A DNA stretch of 33,783 bases from a virus: IMG/VR virus record IMGVR_UViG_3300008116_000506, positions 1 to 33,783 of that record. One strand, written 5' to 3'. How positions within the stretch are numbered: position 1 is the stretch's first letter; the number at the start of each line of letters is the position of its first letter. The position numbers and the translations under genes were made by a program. The notes beneath the pieces are model-generated. The model was not told the origin of the DNA and searched no databases. It saw only the letters and a list, made by a program, of their open reading frames with translations. Positions 6,844-14,462 of the stretch are shown piece by piece.

Positions 6844-7639
6844 ATAATGTATCTCCCACGTTGCTCCAATCTCTTACAAGATCGATGACACGAGTTCTAT
6901 TATAGAGATTAATCTCAGGATTGTCAAGAAGTTTCTCAAATTTGTCAGGAACCTTTGCTGCCAGTTGTAAATTCTCGTGGCGTCTTACCTTTGTTCTTTT
7001 AAACTCAGGAAACGCATTTACAACCTTAACTTTTTGGATTGGTCTATTCATTTCATACCAATCAAATTGCATCATATAATCTTCCACACGTTTATCAAAG
7101 TATGGAGCAATAAACTTTATGCCATACTCTTTGCATAACTGTTCCTGTTGTCTTACACCGACTGGATTAGGCGCACTAAAGTATGACATGCGAAACTCAT
7201 CAAACTTTTCTTTAGGTTCTTTGAAATGCATACATGCTCTTTTAGAAACACCATACCAACCATCAGCACCCCATCCAGTCAGTAACTCTTTCTGTTTAAT
7301 GTTAGGATAGACATAGAGAAATGGCCATGTGCATTCTAACTGTGTTTTCTTGCGACAGTTAAAATGTTTTACCAAATGTTTGAAGTCATTTGCTATATTG
7401 TCAGTAGGAACATCAATAACAGTTATGTTCCATCCAAACTCTTTTGCAGTATTGATAGCGTTTTGTGCATCTTTAGATACAACACCATCAACATACATTG
7501 TATAACAGTGTAATGTTTTACCTAACCTATGAGCGGCAAAGGCGACAGAGATTGAATCTATGCCGCCCGATAATAATACTGCTAGGTCTTGTTCATTGGA
7601 CTGTTCTTCAACAATCTCCATTAAAATTTGATCTATCAT
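6833..7639 (-). CDS. Asparagine-synthetase-like PP-loop amidoligase without glutaminase domain
   Basis: This 268-residue protein has the ATP pyrophosphatase loop SGGIDS (24-29) near its start and the second asparagine-synthetase signature TGWGADGWYG (121-130), followed by IAPYFDKRVEDYM, which matches the AsnB region VPFLDKRFLDVAM. It matches the synthetase domain of AsnB and lacks the N-terminal glutaminase domain. Such enzymes adenylate a carboxylate and join it to ammonia or another amine. Its gene overlaps the cytosine methyltransferase gene by 11 nt, and AGGA lies upstream of the ATG. In this setting the carboxylate could be a 5-carboxymethyl group on DNA cytosine (inference). Another PP-loop role, such as nucleobase or tRNA modification, is possible. 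Confidence 0.8.
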   Translation of the reverse strand: MIDQILMEIVEEQSNEQDLAVLLSGGIDSISVAFAAHRLGKTLHCYTMYVDGVVSKDAQNAINTAKEFGWNITVIDVPTDNIANDFKHLVKHFNCRKKTQLECTWPFLYVYPNIKQKELLTGWGADGWYGVSKRACMHFKEPKEKFDEFRMSYFSAPNPVGVRQQEQLCKEYGIKFIAPYFDKRVEDYMMQFDWYEMNRPIQKVKVVNAFPEFKRTKVRRHENLQLAAKVPDKFEKLLDNPEINLYNRTRVIDLVRDWSNVGDTLFEI

Positions 7640-7832
7640 TCACTATCCTAAATGCATCTTCTGGAAATGTCTTGTTCTTGGGAAATCCTTTGAGAGTCAC
7701 GATGCCCGCATCCGAAAACATTTGGTCTATAGTATATATTTCATCACATAAAAGACTTTGATCTACATATTTGAAATCACGATTGATCATTACAACATCA
7801 CCTGATTTGAATGGTGAAAAGTTAGTTCTCAC
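7608..7832 (-). CDS. Small SH3-like hypothetical protein
   Basis: Starting at GTG (7832), this 74-residue protein overlaps the preceding stop as GTGA, with AAGGA about 9 nt upstream. A TTG at 7838 is possible but sits too close to that site. The sequence is short, beta-rich and has the pattern of small SH3-like barrels (FKSGDVVMINRDFKYVD, then EIYTIDQMFSDAGIVTLKG). No catalytic motif is visible. Its 3' end overlaps the PP-loop gene by 32 nt, so it belongs to the modification operon. Function unknown. Confidence 0.6.
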   Translation of the reverse strand: MRTNFSPFKSGDVVMINRDFKYVDQSLLCDEIYTIDQMFSDAGIVTLKGFPKNKTFPEDAFRIVNDRSNFNGDC

Positions 7833-8008
7833 TTCCAACGTTCCTTAATCTCTTTTAGACGATCTTTAAGATAGGATTCAATGATTGCCATTTCATTTGT
7901 TCTCTCACAATTGACGGCGATATGATTGCGTAACTCAAAGTCAAATGCTGTCATAAGCATGTAGTCGTGTGAATACGAATGTGTTTTGTGTGGATCAGTT
8001 TTTTCCAT
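7829..8008 (-). CDS. Small hypothetical protein, 59 aa
   Basis: The ATG at 8008 has GGAG 8 nt upstream and the frame runs to a TGA that overlaps the next gene start by 4 nt. The protein begins MEKTDPHKTHSYSHDYMLMT and ends in a basic/acidic helix (IIESYLKDRLKEIKERWK). I do not recognise a family. Translational coupling on both sides supports a real gene. Confidence 0.55.
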   Translation of the reverse strand: MEKTDPHKTHSYSHDYMLMTAFDFELRNHIAVNCERTNEMAIIESYLKDRLKEIKERWK

Positions 8009-8102
8009 ATTGCTTACTCCAGAGATAGTTGTTTAGATAGACAATAAATCCTGCCATTCTATTCATAAACCAACTATTCCAGAACCAATGATTGTATCTC
8101 AT
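7995..8102 (-). CDS. Very small Trp-rich protein, 35 aa
   Basis: The frame starts at an ATG that overlaps the stop of the membrane-protein gene as ATGA and ends at a TGA inside the start of the 59-aa gene. The sequence is rich in aromatic residues (NHWFWNSWFMNRMAGFIVYL). Stop-start overlaps at each end fit the style of this operon. No homology is recognised and the size makes it tentative. Confidence 0.4.
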   Translation of the reverse strand: MRYNHWFWNSWFMNRMAGFIVYLNNYLWSKQYGKN

Positions 8103-8362
8103 ACGAATTGCCCTTTCGTTAAGAAACCTACCAAGTAGATTATACTAATGATTGTTTGTATGGTCATGAGCGACCATTTGCGCCACATATATCCAACAAT
8201 AAACCATCCAACGTTGCCGACGAACTGAACAGCAAGATTTAGAGGATATATGTTCCAAGCAGTTAAAACGGCGCCGAGAATAACCAGCGCCGTTGATGTC
8301 CATTCCAAAAAGAACTCACTATCGAATTTCATTCCCATCCCATCTGATAGAGACCTGTCCAT
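8099..8362 (-). CDS. Small integral membrane protein
   Basis: The 87-residue protein has about three hydrophobic segments: WTSTALVILGAVLTAW, NLAVQFVGNVGWFIVGYMW and WSLMTIQTIISIIYLVGFL. The layout resembles small phage and proteobacterial membrane proteins without known function. The start is not settled: ATGs at 8362, 8338 and 8332 are in frame, and only the last has a purine-rich (GGGATGGGA) stretch before it. It is the first clearly membrane-bound product of the operon. A holin-like role cannot be excluded, but no lysis genes are nearby. Confidence 0.55.
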   Translation of the reverse strand: MDRSLSDGMGMKFDSEFFLEWTSTALVILGAVLTAWNIYPLNLAVQFVGNVGWFIVGYMWRKWSLMTIQTIISIIYLVGFLTKGQFV

Positions 8363-8417
8363 AGATTATCAATGTTGTATTGGTGATAACCGTATCGCAA
8401 ATCATATACATAATATA

Positions 8418-8711
8418 TCACATCATGCTCCTAAAGTCAAAGTCATCTTTAAGTTCTCTATCTTCTATTTCTTGAGCAAACTTTTCAAGTTTCTTGCCAA
8501 GATTTTGTAGATTGGAAATCAGAATAGCATCTCGAATCATAGTGTTAACACTCTGACCAGTGACCAGATCCAAATCTTCCATAACTTCTTCCGAGACTGC
8601 CATTCTTTCTGAAATACCCTGGGGCCCAGGTGCCCACACCCACGGAATCTTTCCTTCATCCATCATACGTTCGGCCTTTGCCATGGCACGAATTAAATCT
8701 TTGTCCAACAT
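8418..8711 (-). CDS. Hypothetical protein, first gene of the modification operon
   Basis: Starting at the ATG at 8711, which has AAAGGA 6 nt upstream, this is a 97-residue protein; an ATG at 8717 is in frame but overlaps the spacer. It is helical and charged, with a WVWAPGPQG turn near residue 25 and a likely coiled region at the C-terminus (LGKKLEKFAQEIEDRELKDD). No family is recognised. It is the first gene after a sigma70-like promoter at 8737-8765. Confidence 0.6.
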   Translation of the reverse strand: MLDKDLIRAMAKAERMMDEGKIPWVWAPGPQGISERMAVSEEVMEDLDLVTGQSVNTMIRDAILISNLQNLGKKLEKFAQEIEDRELKDDFDFRSMM

Positions 8712-8736
8712 ATCCATTCCTTTCAGTTAGACTCAT

Positions 8737-8765
8737 ATACTATATGATTTTTACTCGTTTGTCAA
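8737..8765 (-). promoter_or_regulatory. Sigma70-like promoter for the modification operon
   Basis: On the minus strand, TTGACA (8760-8765) is followed after 17 nt by TAGTAT (8737-8742). The -35 is perfect and the -10 is weaker. It overlaps the 3' end of gp46, so genes 8711-4856 probably have their own early transcription start. Confidence 0.65.
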
Positions 8766-10469
8766 GACCGAAAAGTTCTTTACCTTTTCAAACTTCAAGG
8801 TTCTTTGGAATTTATCAATCATGATGTCCTTATGTGAGATAACAAAGATGTTGGTACCTTCATGACTCATATCCCACATGATTCTTATAAACTCGTCAAT
8901 ACCAGTAGCGTCCATAGCACGATCCAGAATTTCATCAAAGACAAGAATATTAACATTGACGGAGTTTTTCAACTTTGCAATCTGACGCCATGTTAGGAGG
9001 ATCGCCAAATCGATTCGGAGTTTTTCTCCTTCTGAGAAATTGTTATACGAGAACTCGTCTCGGTGTCTTGACTTGATTGTTTCTTCAAAGGATTCATTGA
9101 TGTTAAAGTTAACAAAGAAACCCAGTTTAGATAGATATTTGTTGATATGCTTATTGATGATAGGTAGATATTGCTTAATGATTCGAGTCTTGATGCCTCC
9201 ATCCTTAAGCAAAGTTGTCGCCATGTCGATATATTGTCTATCATCTAAAAGGGCCTTCTTCTCTTCTTCGAGGGAGGAAATATCATGTTGAACGACTTGG
9301 AGTTGTCGTTCTGACTCTTGGGTAGTTTTGTCCGATGTGGAAAAGGATTCAATCTGTTCCACAATTTGACGAAGATTATTAGCAGTATTGTTATAGGTAG
9401 CCTTAGCAGATGAAAGATCCAACTTAATCTTGTTGATGTTCTGTAAGACTTCATCTATATGTTCAATCTCTGCTAGAACAGAATCAATTTGTTCCTCAAT
9501 CTTATTTAGTGCATTGTCAATCTCTGCAATCTTATTGTTATTATGGACAATGGTTTCTTTTTTAAAGTATTCATCAATATTTTGATGACAAGTAGGACAT
9601 GTGTCGTTCGTCTCAAAGAAAGTATTATCCTTCTTAAAACGTTCAACATTGTTTTCCATTTTGGCCTTGAAACCAATCAACTTGGAATGCTTTGACTTTA
9701 GTGGTGATAAATCAAGATCACGCTCTAGTGCTTTGTCTAACATTGCCTGTCGATTTGCAACACCTTGCTTTTCAGTAGCAAGTCTTTCCTCAAGTTCTAC
9801 TTTCTTGATGTTAAGATCATCCAACTTTTCTTCGTTGTTAGCACGAAGAGAAGCAAGAGTCTTTTCAATATAAGACTTGTTCTCATTCTTGCTTGTCAAT
9901 AGAACACGGTTCTTTTCTAGACCTTCTTTGTTCATTTGTAGTCTATTCTTCACCACGGTAGACATGGATGTGAAGATTTGAATGTCTAAAAGGTCTTCGA
10001 TAACGGAACGACGATCATTGGCAGACAACTGCATGAAAGGAACAAATGATGCTGAACCTAGAATAACAACCTGCGTAAACGACTTGAAGTTCATGCGTAG
10101 AATATGCTTCTCTAGGTATTCTTGATAGTCTCTAGATGCGGCGTCTTGATTGACCATCTTACCTTCACAGTAGATTTCAAACAGATTAGGCTTAGCGCCA
10201 CGAACGACCTTATATCGCTTGTTGCTAACCGTAAACTCGATTTCAACCACACAGTTCTTATTGTTGATTGAATTTACTACATTACCTTTGTTCACTTTAC
10301 GAAATGGCTTACCAAACAAAGAAAAGGTGAGGGCGTCTAGAAAGGTAGACTTGCCCGCACCATTATGTCCAATGATTAGAGTATTCTTGTTTGTATCCAG
10401 ATCGATTTCAGTGAACACATTACCAGAAGAAAGAAAGTTCTTCCAGCGGATCACATTGAAAACAATCAT
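8751..10469 (-). CDS. 46: gp46-like recombination endonuclease subunit (Rad50/SbcC type)
   Basis: At 572 residues this matches T4 gp46 (560). It shows Walker A GHNGAGKST (34-42), two long coiled-coil arms, a zinc hook CPTC (291-294), the ABC signature NFSEGEKLRIDLAILLTWR, Walker B ILVFDEILDRAMD, and the switch FVISHKD. With gp47 it forms the Mre11/Rad50-type complex that resects DNA ends for recombination-dependent replication. In T4, genes 46 and 47 are close together; here an ftsH gene lies between them. The stop of the ftsH remnant (10471) is one base from the gp46 ATG. Confidence 0.93.
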   Translation of the reverse strand: MIVFNVIRWKNFLSSGNVFTEIDLDTNKNTLIIGHNGAGKSTFLDALTFSLFGKPFRKVNKGNVVNSINNKNCVVEIEFTVSNKRYKVVRGAKPNLFEIYCEGKMVNQDAASRDYQEYLEKHILRMNFKSFTQVVILGSASFVPFMQLSANDRRSVIEDLLDIQIFTSMSTVVKNRLQMNKEGLEKNRVLLTSKNENKSYIEKTLASLRANNEEKLDDLNIKKVELEERLATEKQGVANRQAMLDKALERDLDLSPLKSKHSKLIGFKAKMENNVERFKKDNTFFETNDTCPTCHQNIDEYFKKETIVHNNNKIAEIDNALNKIEEQIDSVLAEIEHIDEVLQNINKIKLDLSSAKATYNNTANNLRQIVEQIESFSTSDKTTQESERQLQVVQHDISSLEEEKKALLDDRQYIDMATTLLKDGGIKTRIIKQYLPIINKHINKYLSKLGFFVNFNINESFEETIKSRHRDEFSYNNFSEGEKLRIDLAILLTWRQIAKLKNSVNVNILVFDEILDRAMDATGIDEFIRIMWDMSHEGTNIFVISHKDIMIDKFQRTLKFEKVKNFSVLTNE

Positions 10470-10470
10470 A

Positions 10471-10641
10471 TCAAAACTCTCTTGTTGGTCTCTTTCCTTC
10501 TAGCAGATCCTTGATTTCAGAACCCGACAGAGTTTCAAATTCTAGCAGGCCATGTGCCAGTGTGTCAAGTTCTTTTCTGTATTCTGTAAGGATTTTCTTT
10601 GCAGTCTGGTATCCGTCCTCAACCAATCTCTTGATTTCTAC
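10471..10641 (-). pseudogene. ftsH: Out-of-frame 3' end of ftsH
   Basis: In a different frame from the main ftsH reading frame, 56 residues read as a clear FtsH C-terminus ([17 protein letters not shown], then LLEFETLSGSEIKDLLEGK). The frame runs without error to a TGA just before gp46. Residues that normally join it to the protease core (about 35-40 in E. coli FtsH) are absent. So the gene has lost an internal stretch whose length is not a multiple of three. It is not clear whether this part is translated. Confidence 0.8.
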
Positions 10642-12181
10642 CAAGAATAGGAGAGAAACCTAACTGTGTGACCATTGCTCTTGCTAGTCTAGTAGCCTGC
10701 TGAATATCGCCAGAAGCACCAGATGTAATGTTCTTTTCACCAAACACTAGTTCCTCTGCTACACGACCACCCATGGCCATTGCTAGTTGAGCAACCATCT
10801 CTTCATATGACTGTGAGATTTGATCACGTTCTGGTAGAGACTGAACCATACCAAGGGCACGACCACGAGGAATGATTGTTGCCTTGTGAATAGGAACAGA
10901 CCCAGGCATCTTTAGTGACACGAGAGCATGTCCACCTTCATGATAGGCAGTCATCTTCTTTTCAGCATCGGTCATCAATAGTGTTCTATGCTCAGCACCC
11001 ATTAGGATCTTGTCACGAGCATCTTCAAACTCTTGTGAGGTAACAATACGCTTTGAACGACGAGCGGCCAATAGTGCTGCCTCATTGACAAGATTAGCAA
11101 GGTCAGCACCAGAGAAACCAGGTGTTCCTCTTGATACAACCTTTAGATCAACATCAGGACCAATCGGAACTTTGCGGCAGTGAACTTTCAAAATCTTTTC
11201 ACGACCAATAAAGTCTGGATTAGGAACCTGAATCTGTCTATCAAAACGACCAGGACGAGTTAGTGCTTTGTCTAGAACATCGACACGATTGGTAGCAGCA
11301 ATAACAATAACACCTTGATTGTCATTGAAACCATCCATCTCAACAAGCATGGCATTCAATGTCTGGTCACGTTCATCGTTACCACTCATACCATTAGCAC
11401 GGGAACGGCCAACAGCATCGATTTCGTCAATGAAGATAATGCAAGGAGCATTCTTCTTTGCTTGTTCAAACATATCACGGACACGACTTGCACCGACGCC
11501 CACGAACATTTCAACAAAGTCTGAACCAGAAATGCTAAAGAACGGTACACCTGCTTCACCAGCAACCGCTCTTGCTAGTAATGTCTTACCTGTGCCAGGA
11601 GGACCAACAAGTAGAACACCCTTTGGAATCTTACCACCAAGTCTTTCAAACTTTTGCGGATCTTGTAGAAACTCTACAACTTCCTGTAAGTCTTCTTTTG
11701 CTTGATCCACACCAGCAACATCTTCAAATGTCTTTGTTCCGTTTGCTTCTGTTAGTAGTTTTGCCTTTGACTTACCAAAGGACATTGGACCACCCATACC
11801 GGAGCCTTGACGGCGTGATAGAAAGATCCAAAGACCAAAGAAGAATACAACTGGAAGTAGATTTAGAAACACATTCATCCAGAAGGACGACTCGTTACTA
11901 TCTGACCTTACTGTAATGTGAACTTTGTGTTCCTCTAACTTTGGCATTAGATTTGTTAGAGATGCTACATGGGTGACGAATGTTCTATTATCTGTCTGAT
12001 AATGTCCACTCAGTTCATTACCACTGATAGTAACATCATGAATGTTATTGCGTTCGACTTGCGTCATAAAGTCTGTGTAGGAGATTTCATTCATGGTGTT
12101 GCGGCCTCTTGATTCCATCATGAAAGCAAAAAGAATAGCACCAATCAAAAGAAATGCTAACCAAGGTATAAGTTTTTTCAT
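10619..12181 (-). CDS. ftsH: FtsH-like membrane AAA protease, C-terminally truncated
   Basis: The 520-residue product has two membrane segments (about 4-22 and 104-121), Walker A GPPGTGKT (193-200), Walker [10 protein letters not shown] (247-255), the second region of homology around [20 protein letters not shown], the zinc motif HEGGH (414-418) and the third zinc ligand Asp492 (SGASGD). It is strongly similar to bacterial FtsH, which degrades membrane and regulatory proteins. The frame is lost after LGFSP (about 511), so the helical end of the protease domain is missing from this product and is found out of frame downstream (10471-10641). It may be inactive or partly active. A complete FtsH could act on host factors or on lysis timing; this is inference. 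It lies between gp47 and gp46, 9 nt from gp47. Confidence 0.9.
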   Translation of the reverse strand: MKKLIPWLAFLLIGAILFAFMMESRGRNTMNEISYTDFMTQVERNNIHDVTISGNELSGHYQTDNRTFVTHVASLTNLMPKLEEHKVHITVRSDSNESSFWMNVFLNLLPVVFFFGLWIFLSRRQGSGMGGPMSFGKSKAKLLTEANGTKTFEDVAGVDQAKEDLQEVVEFLQDPQKFERLGGKIPKGVLLVGPPGTGKTLLARAVAGEAGVPFFSISGSDFVEMFVGVGASRVRDMFEQAKKNAPCIIFIDEIDAVGRSRANGMSGNDERDQTLNAMLVEMDGFNDNQGVIVIAATNRVDVLDKALTRPGRFDRQIQVPNPDFIGREKILKVHCRKVPIGPDVDLKVVSRGTPGFSGADLANLVNEAALLAARRSKRIVTSQEFEDARDKILMGAEHRTLLMTDAEKKMTAYHEGGHALVSLKMPGSVPIHKATIIPRGRALGMVQSLPERDQISQSYEEMVAQLAMAMGGRVAEELVFGEKNITSGASGDIQQATRLARAMVTQLGFSPILGRNQEIG

Positions 12182-12190
12182 ATCATATTC

Positions 12191-13267
12191 CTATACTGTT
12201 TCAACCTGTAAGGCTTCATTGTAAATATCAATCATAAAACTTTTCATTCTGTTGTTATTTATTGGAAGTGTAAGACCGTCAATATACTTTCTAAGTATAG
12301 TTACTGTATCTTCTGCTTCATCAATTTCGTCAGCATCCTCATTCTCTAATAGAACTGTAGGATCTTCAATTACTTGAATATCTAGTGGACCCACCTTATA
12401 GATGGAATCAAATAGCAAGTCGAAAGCATATGGGTTACTCTTATTCACCACAACGAGTTTTACATATGTGTCTTTATACTTACTGAAATCTGTTCGCTGA
12501 ATTTTTTCTACTATGTCAGGATTAGCAACGTCATCATACTTTGCAATACGAAACATCTTATAAGGATTCTGTATAAAGTCTAGAACTTTAGATTCAGTAT
12601 CCAGGACTGAAAATCCTCTAGGGTCCGAGTAATCATGCCAAGTATATTCACCAAAGGCACCAATATAAGTAATATTGCCAATAGTGCTACGGTGGTGATA
12701 ATGACCAGAGTAGACCGCATCAAAGTTTTCAAATAGTTTTCTGTCAAGTCCATGATCCGATATTTGTCCTTTATGCATTGTGAAACCGTTCAACTCAAGG
12801 TGGCCCATGAGTATAGATGCTTTTGGATGTTCGATTGCTTCGATAGCCTCTGCACGGTTAGAGTCCGTGATCCAAGGCATCAATTGAATATCGAGGCCAT
12901 CGATAGATATAACGCTAGGAGTAGAATGAGTCCTAATACAACGATATCGTCCAGATACAACTTCATCGAGGGCATTGACCTCGTGTGTATCCTTGTAATA
13001 AGAGTCATGATTGCCTTGTATAATGTGAGTTTCAATGCCTCTCTCCTCTAATGGTTCAAAGAAGTCCTCACGCAGACGCTTAGCAGACATAAAGTTAATA
13101 TATCGGCGGCGATCATAGATATCACCAAGATGGATAACATGCTTGATATTGTTAGCATCAATATAGTCAAAGAACCACTGCCAACATTTCTTCTGATACA
13201 ACTGGAACGCCGGATTGTCATTACGAACACCAGCATGTGTATCAGTAGGCATAGCAATCAACGCCAT
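12191..13267 (-). CDS. 47: gp47-like recombination nuclease (Mre11/SbcD type)
   Basis: The 358-residue protein matches T4 gp47 (339). Phosphoesterase motifs are in order: TDTHAG near the start, LGDIYDRR (about 47-54), QGNHDSYY, MGHLELNG, and the paired SGHYHH. These bind two metal ions in Mre11-type nucleases. It partners with gp46 to process DNA ends. The first motif has Thr where Gly is usual (TDTH for GDxH), which is minor. AAAGGA precedes the ATG, and a sigma70-like promoter lies at 13306-13334. Confidence 0.92.
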   Translation of the reverse strand: MALIAMPTDTHAGVRNDNPAFQLYQKKCWQWFFDYIDANNIKHVIHLGDIYDRRRYINFMSAKRLREDFFEPLEERGIETHIIQGNHDSYYKDTHEVNALDEVVSGRYRCIRTHSTPSVISIDGLDIQLMPWITDSNRAEAIEAIEHPKASILMGHLELNGFTMHKGQISDHGLDRKLFENFDAVYSGHYHHRSTIGNITYIGAFGEYTWHDYSDPRGFSVLDTESKVLDFIQNPYKMFRIAKYDDVANPDIVEKIQRTDFSKYKDTYVKLVVVNKSNPYAFDLLFDSIYKVGPLDIQVIEDPTVLLENEDADEIDEAEDTVTILRKYIDGLTLPINNNRMKSFMIDIYNEALQVETV

Positions 13268-13305
13268 ATCTTTTCCTTTATCTCAATTATCACATTCAAA
13301 GATAC

Positions 13306-13334
13306 AGTATATACCAAAAAGATGATTTCGTCAA
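13306..13334 (-). promoter_or_regulatory. Sigma70-like promoter for gp47
   Basis: On the minus strand, TTGACG (13329-13334) and TATACT (13306-13311) are 17 nt apart, ending about 40 nt before the gp47 ATG. It overlaps the end of the 60-aa gene upstream, so gp47 and the genes after it may be transcribed separately from gp55. Confidence 0.65.
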
Positions 13335-13513
13335 TCCTCTCGGGTAGCCACTTTATACGTCTCAAGTTCCGACTCCCGTAGCCATCCTAATTGTATCATT
13401 CGTCGCATTATCTTTTCTTTGTCTTGTTTTGTCAGTGGCACCGGTTCGACAACTTTATCACAGAACCATTCTATATTCTGATCTATCTCGGCGACGAAAT
13501 CATCTATATCCAT
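13331..13513 (-). CDS. Hypothetical protein, 60 aa
   Basis: This acidic 60-residue protein (MDIDDFVAEIDQNIEWFCDK at its start) sits between a small conserved gene and gp47. The ATG shares one base with the previous stop (TAATG), and AAAGGA lies upstream. It is predicted to be helical; no family is recognised. Tight coupling supports it as real. Confidence 0.55.
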   Translation of the reverse strand: MDIDDFVAEIDQNIEWFCDKVVEPVPLTKQDKEKIMRRMIQLGWLRESELETYKVATRED

Positions 13514-13731
13514 TATCTTTGTCCTTTACCATATCTCGGTGGTTTCATTGTCCCCATCTCAATATCATAATCGATAATGGCCTTCTCACATGCTCGTCTA
13601 ATAGATTCTAGTCGCATACGATAGTTACCACGGACATGCACCCGTTCTTTCTTATCAGATAAGGTAGCAATCAGATTTTGCACCTGAAATGGCACCTCAA
13701 ACTGTTCCGTCTCTTCCTTCTTCATACTCAT
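13513..13731 (-). CDS. Small conserved phage protein, 72 aa
   Basis: The ATG at 13731 is chosen because GGAG lies 6 nt upstream; in-frame ATGs at 13737 and 13725 are less well placed. The segment YRMRLESIRRACEKAIIDYD resembles short helical proteins found near genes 46/47 and 55 in other T4-like phages. The C-terminus is basic. Function unknown. Its start lies within the end of the gp55 gene. Confidence 0.6.
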   Translation of the reverse strand: MSMKKEETEQFEVPFQVQNLIATLSDKKERVHVRGNYRMRLESIRRACEKAIIDYDIEMGTMKPPRYGKGQR

Positions 13732-14281
13732 TGTCATCTCCTACAAATTTCTCCAATCCTTCCTTGGCAAGTTTTCTCTTTTCTTTTTTGACCTTTTCCC
13801 TTGCCTCAAAGTTCTTTATGAACTCGTTTAGATTATCATACATTGTTGCAGAAATCAAGTGATTATCATCACCATCTACCATCAATGATGCATCAGGAGT
13901 GTCCAACACAGATTCCTGAAACTTTTTATACATTATATATCTATTCTTTTCTTCTTTGGAAATACGTCTATGGAAAGCATAGTATATGATTTGTGTGAAG
14001 TATGCGAAAGGATTCTGACTAATCTCAGGATTGAAATTGTCGAAGTATAAAAAGCAGTTTTCCAAAGCATCGGATTTCATTTCATCAATAAAAGAATAGT
14101 TCATAAAGCGAGGTTTACGAGCAAGACCTTCAGTGATCAACCAGATACATTTACCACAGTATTCGGAAACACGAGGTTTCTCTAATCCGTTTTCGGATGC
14201 ATACTGTACCCTTTTCTTATACTCCATAATATCTTCTAAAAACTTTTGATTATCTACATAGTGATTTTTCTTTTTAGTCAT
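13697..14281 (-). CDS. 55: gp55-like late transcription sigma factor
   Basis: At 194 residues this matches T4 gp55 (185). Shared features are the N-terminal pattern HYVDNQKFLEDIMEYK, a middle with WLITEGLARK and SFIDEMKSDALENCFLYFDNF (T4: [21 protein letters not shown]), and NPFAYFTQIIYYAFHRRI (T4: NPHAYITQACFNAFVQRI). gp55 replaces sigma70 on host polymerase and recognises an octamer like TATAAATA at late promoters. Octamers of that kind are found before several virion genes here. GAGG precedes the ATG, and a sigma70-like promoter lies at 14308-14335. Confidence 0.9.
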   Translation of the reverse strand: MTKKKNHYVDNQKFLEDIMEYKKRVQYASENGLEKPRVSEYCGKCIWLITEGLARKPRFMNYSFIDEMKSDALENCFLYFDNFNPEISQNPFAYFTQIIYYAFHRRISKEEKNRYIMYKKFQESVLDTPDASLMVDGDDNHLISATMYDNLNEFIKNFEAREKVKKEKRKLAKEGLEKFVGDDNEYEEGRDGTV

Positions 14282-14307
14282 TGATATACCTCAGTTAAAC
14301 TTCACAT

Positions 14308-14335
14308 ATTATACACTATTAAATTAATTTGTCAA
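14308..14335 (-). promoter_or_regulatory. Sigma70 promoter for gp55
   Basis: On the minus strand, TTGACA (14330-14335) and TATAAT (14308-14313) are both perfect, with a 16-nt spacer. The start would fall about 20 nt before the gp55 ATG. It lies back to back with a promoter on the plus strand (14352-14380). Confidence 0.82.
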
Positions 14336-14351
14336 ATATGCATTTAGGCCC

Positions 14352-14380
14352 TTGACACTGTTTTCATACTTTGGTATAAT
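14352..14380 (+). promoter_or_regulatory. Perfect sigma70 promoter facing right, against the genes
   Basis: TTGACA (14352-14357) and TATAAT (14375-14380) are perfect with 17 nt between. It points right, opposite to every gene in the window. No reading frame with a good ribosome binding site follows. The transcript would begin near 14387, contain a 7-bp hairpin (14436-14452), and continue antisense to the genes at 14463-15187 and uvsW. Confidence 0.75.
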
Positions 14381-14462
14381 CTCTATAGAAACAAACCACC
14401 ATTATAACAAATTGCTGCTTACGAGCGAAGCGAGTGTGTTGCGAAGCAACACTACTTAACTG
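14381..14462 (+). other. Non-coding segment with hairpin and mirror repeat
   Basis: This gap holds a perfect 7-bp hairpin (GTGTTGC, GAA loop, GCAACAC at 14436-14452), a mirror repeat GAGCGAAGCGAG just before it, and a short tandem copy of CTACTTAAC. No T-run follows the hairpin in either direction, so it is not a clear terminator. It could be the body of a small RNA made from the plus-strand promoter. Confidence 0.45.

Noticed and set aside
8319-8411. Small minus-strand frame (30 codons, MYMICDTVITN...)
   Set aside because: No ribosome binding site, and it overlaps the start region of the membrane protein gene in another frame. Cannot be supported.
12253-12265. AATAAATA inside gp47 as a late promoter
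   Set aside because: It is within coding sequence with no late gene directly after it; chance is likely in A/T-rich DNA.
14436-14452. Hairpin as an intrinsic terminator
   Set aside because: There is no T-run after the stem on either strand.
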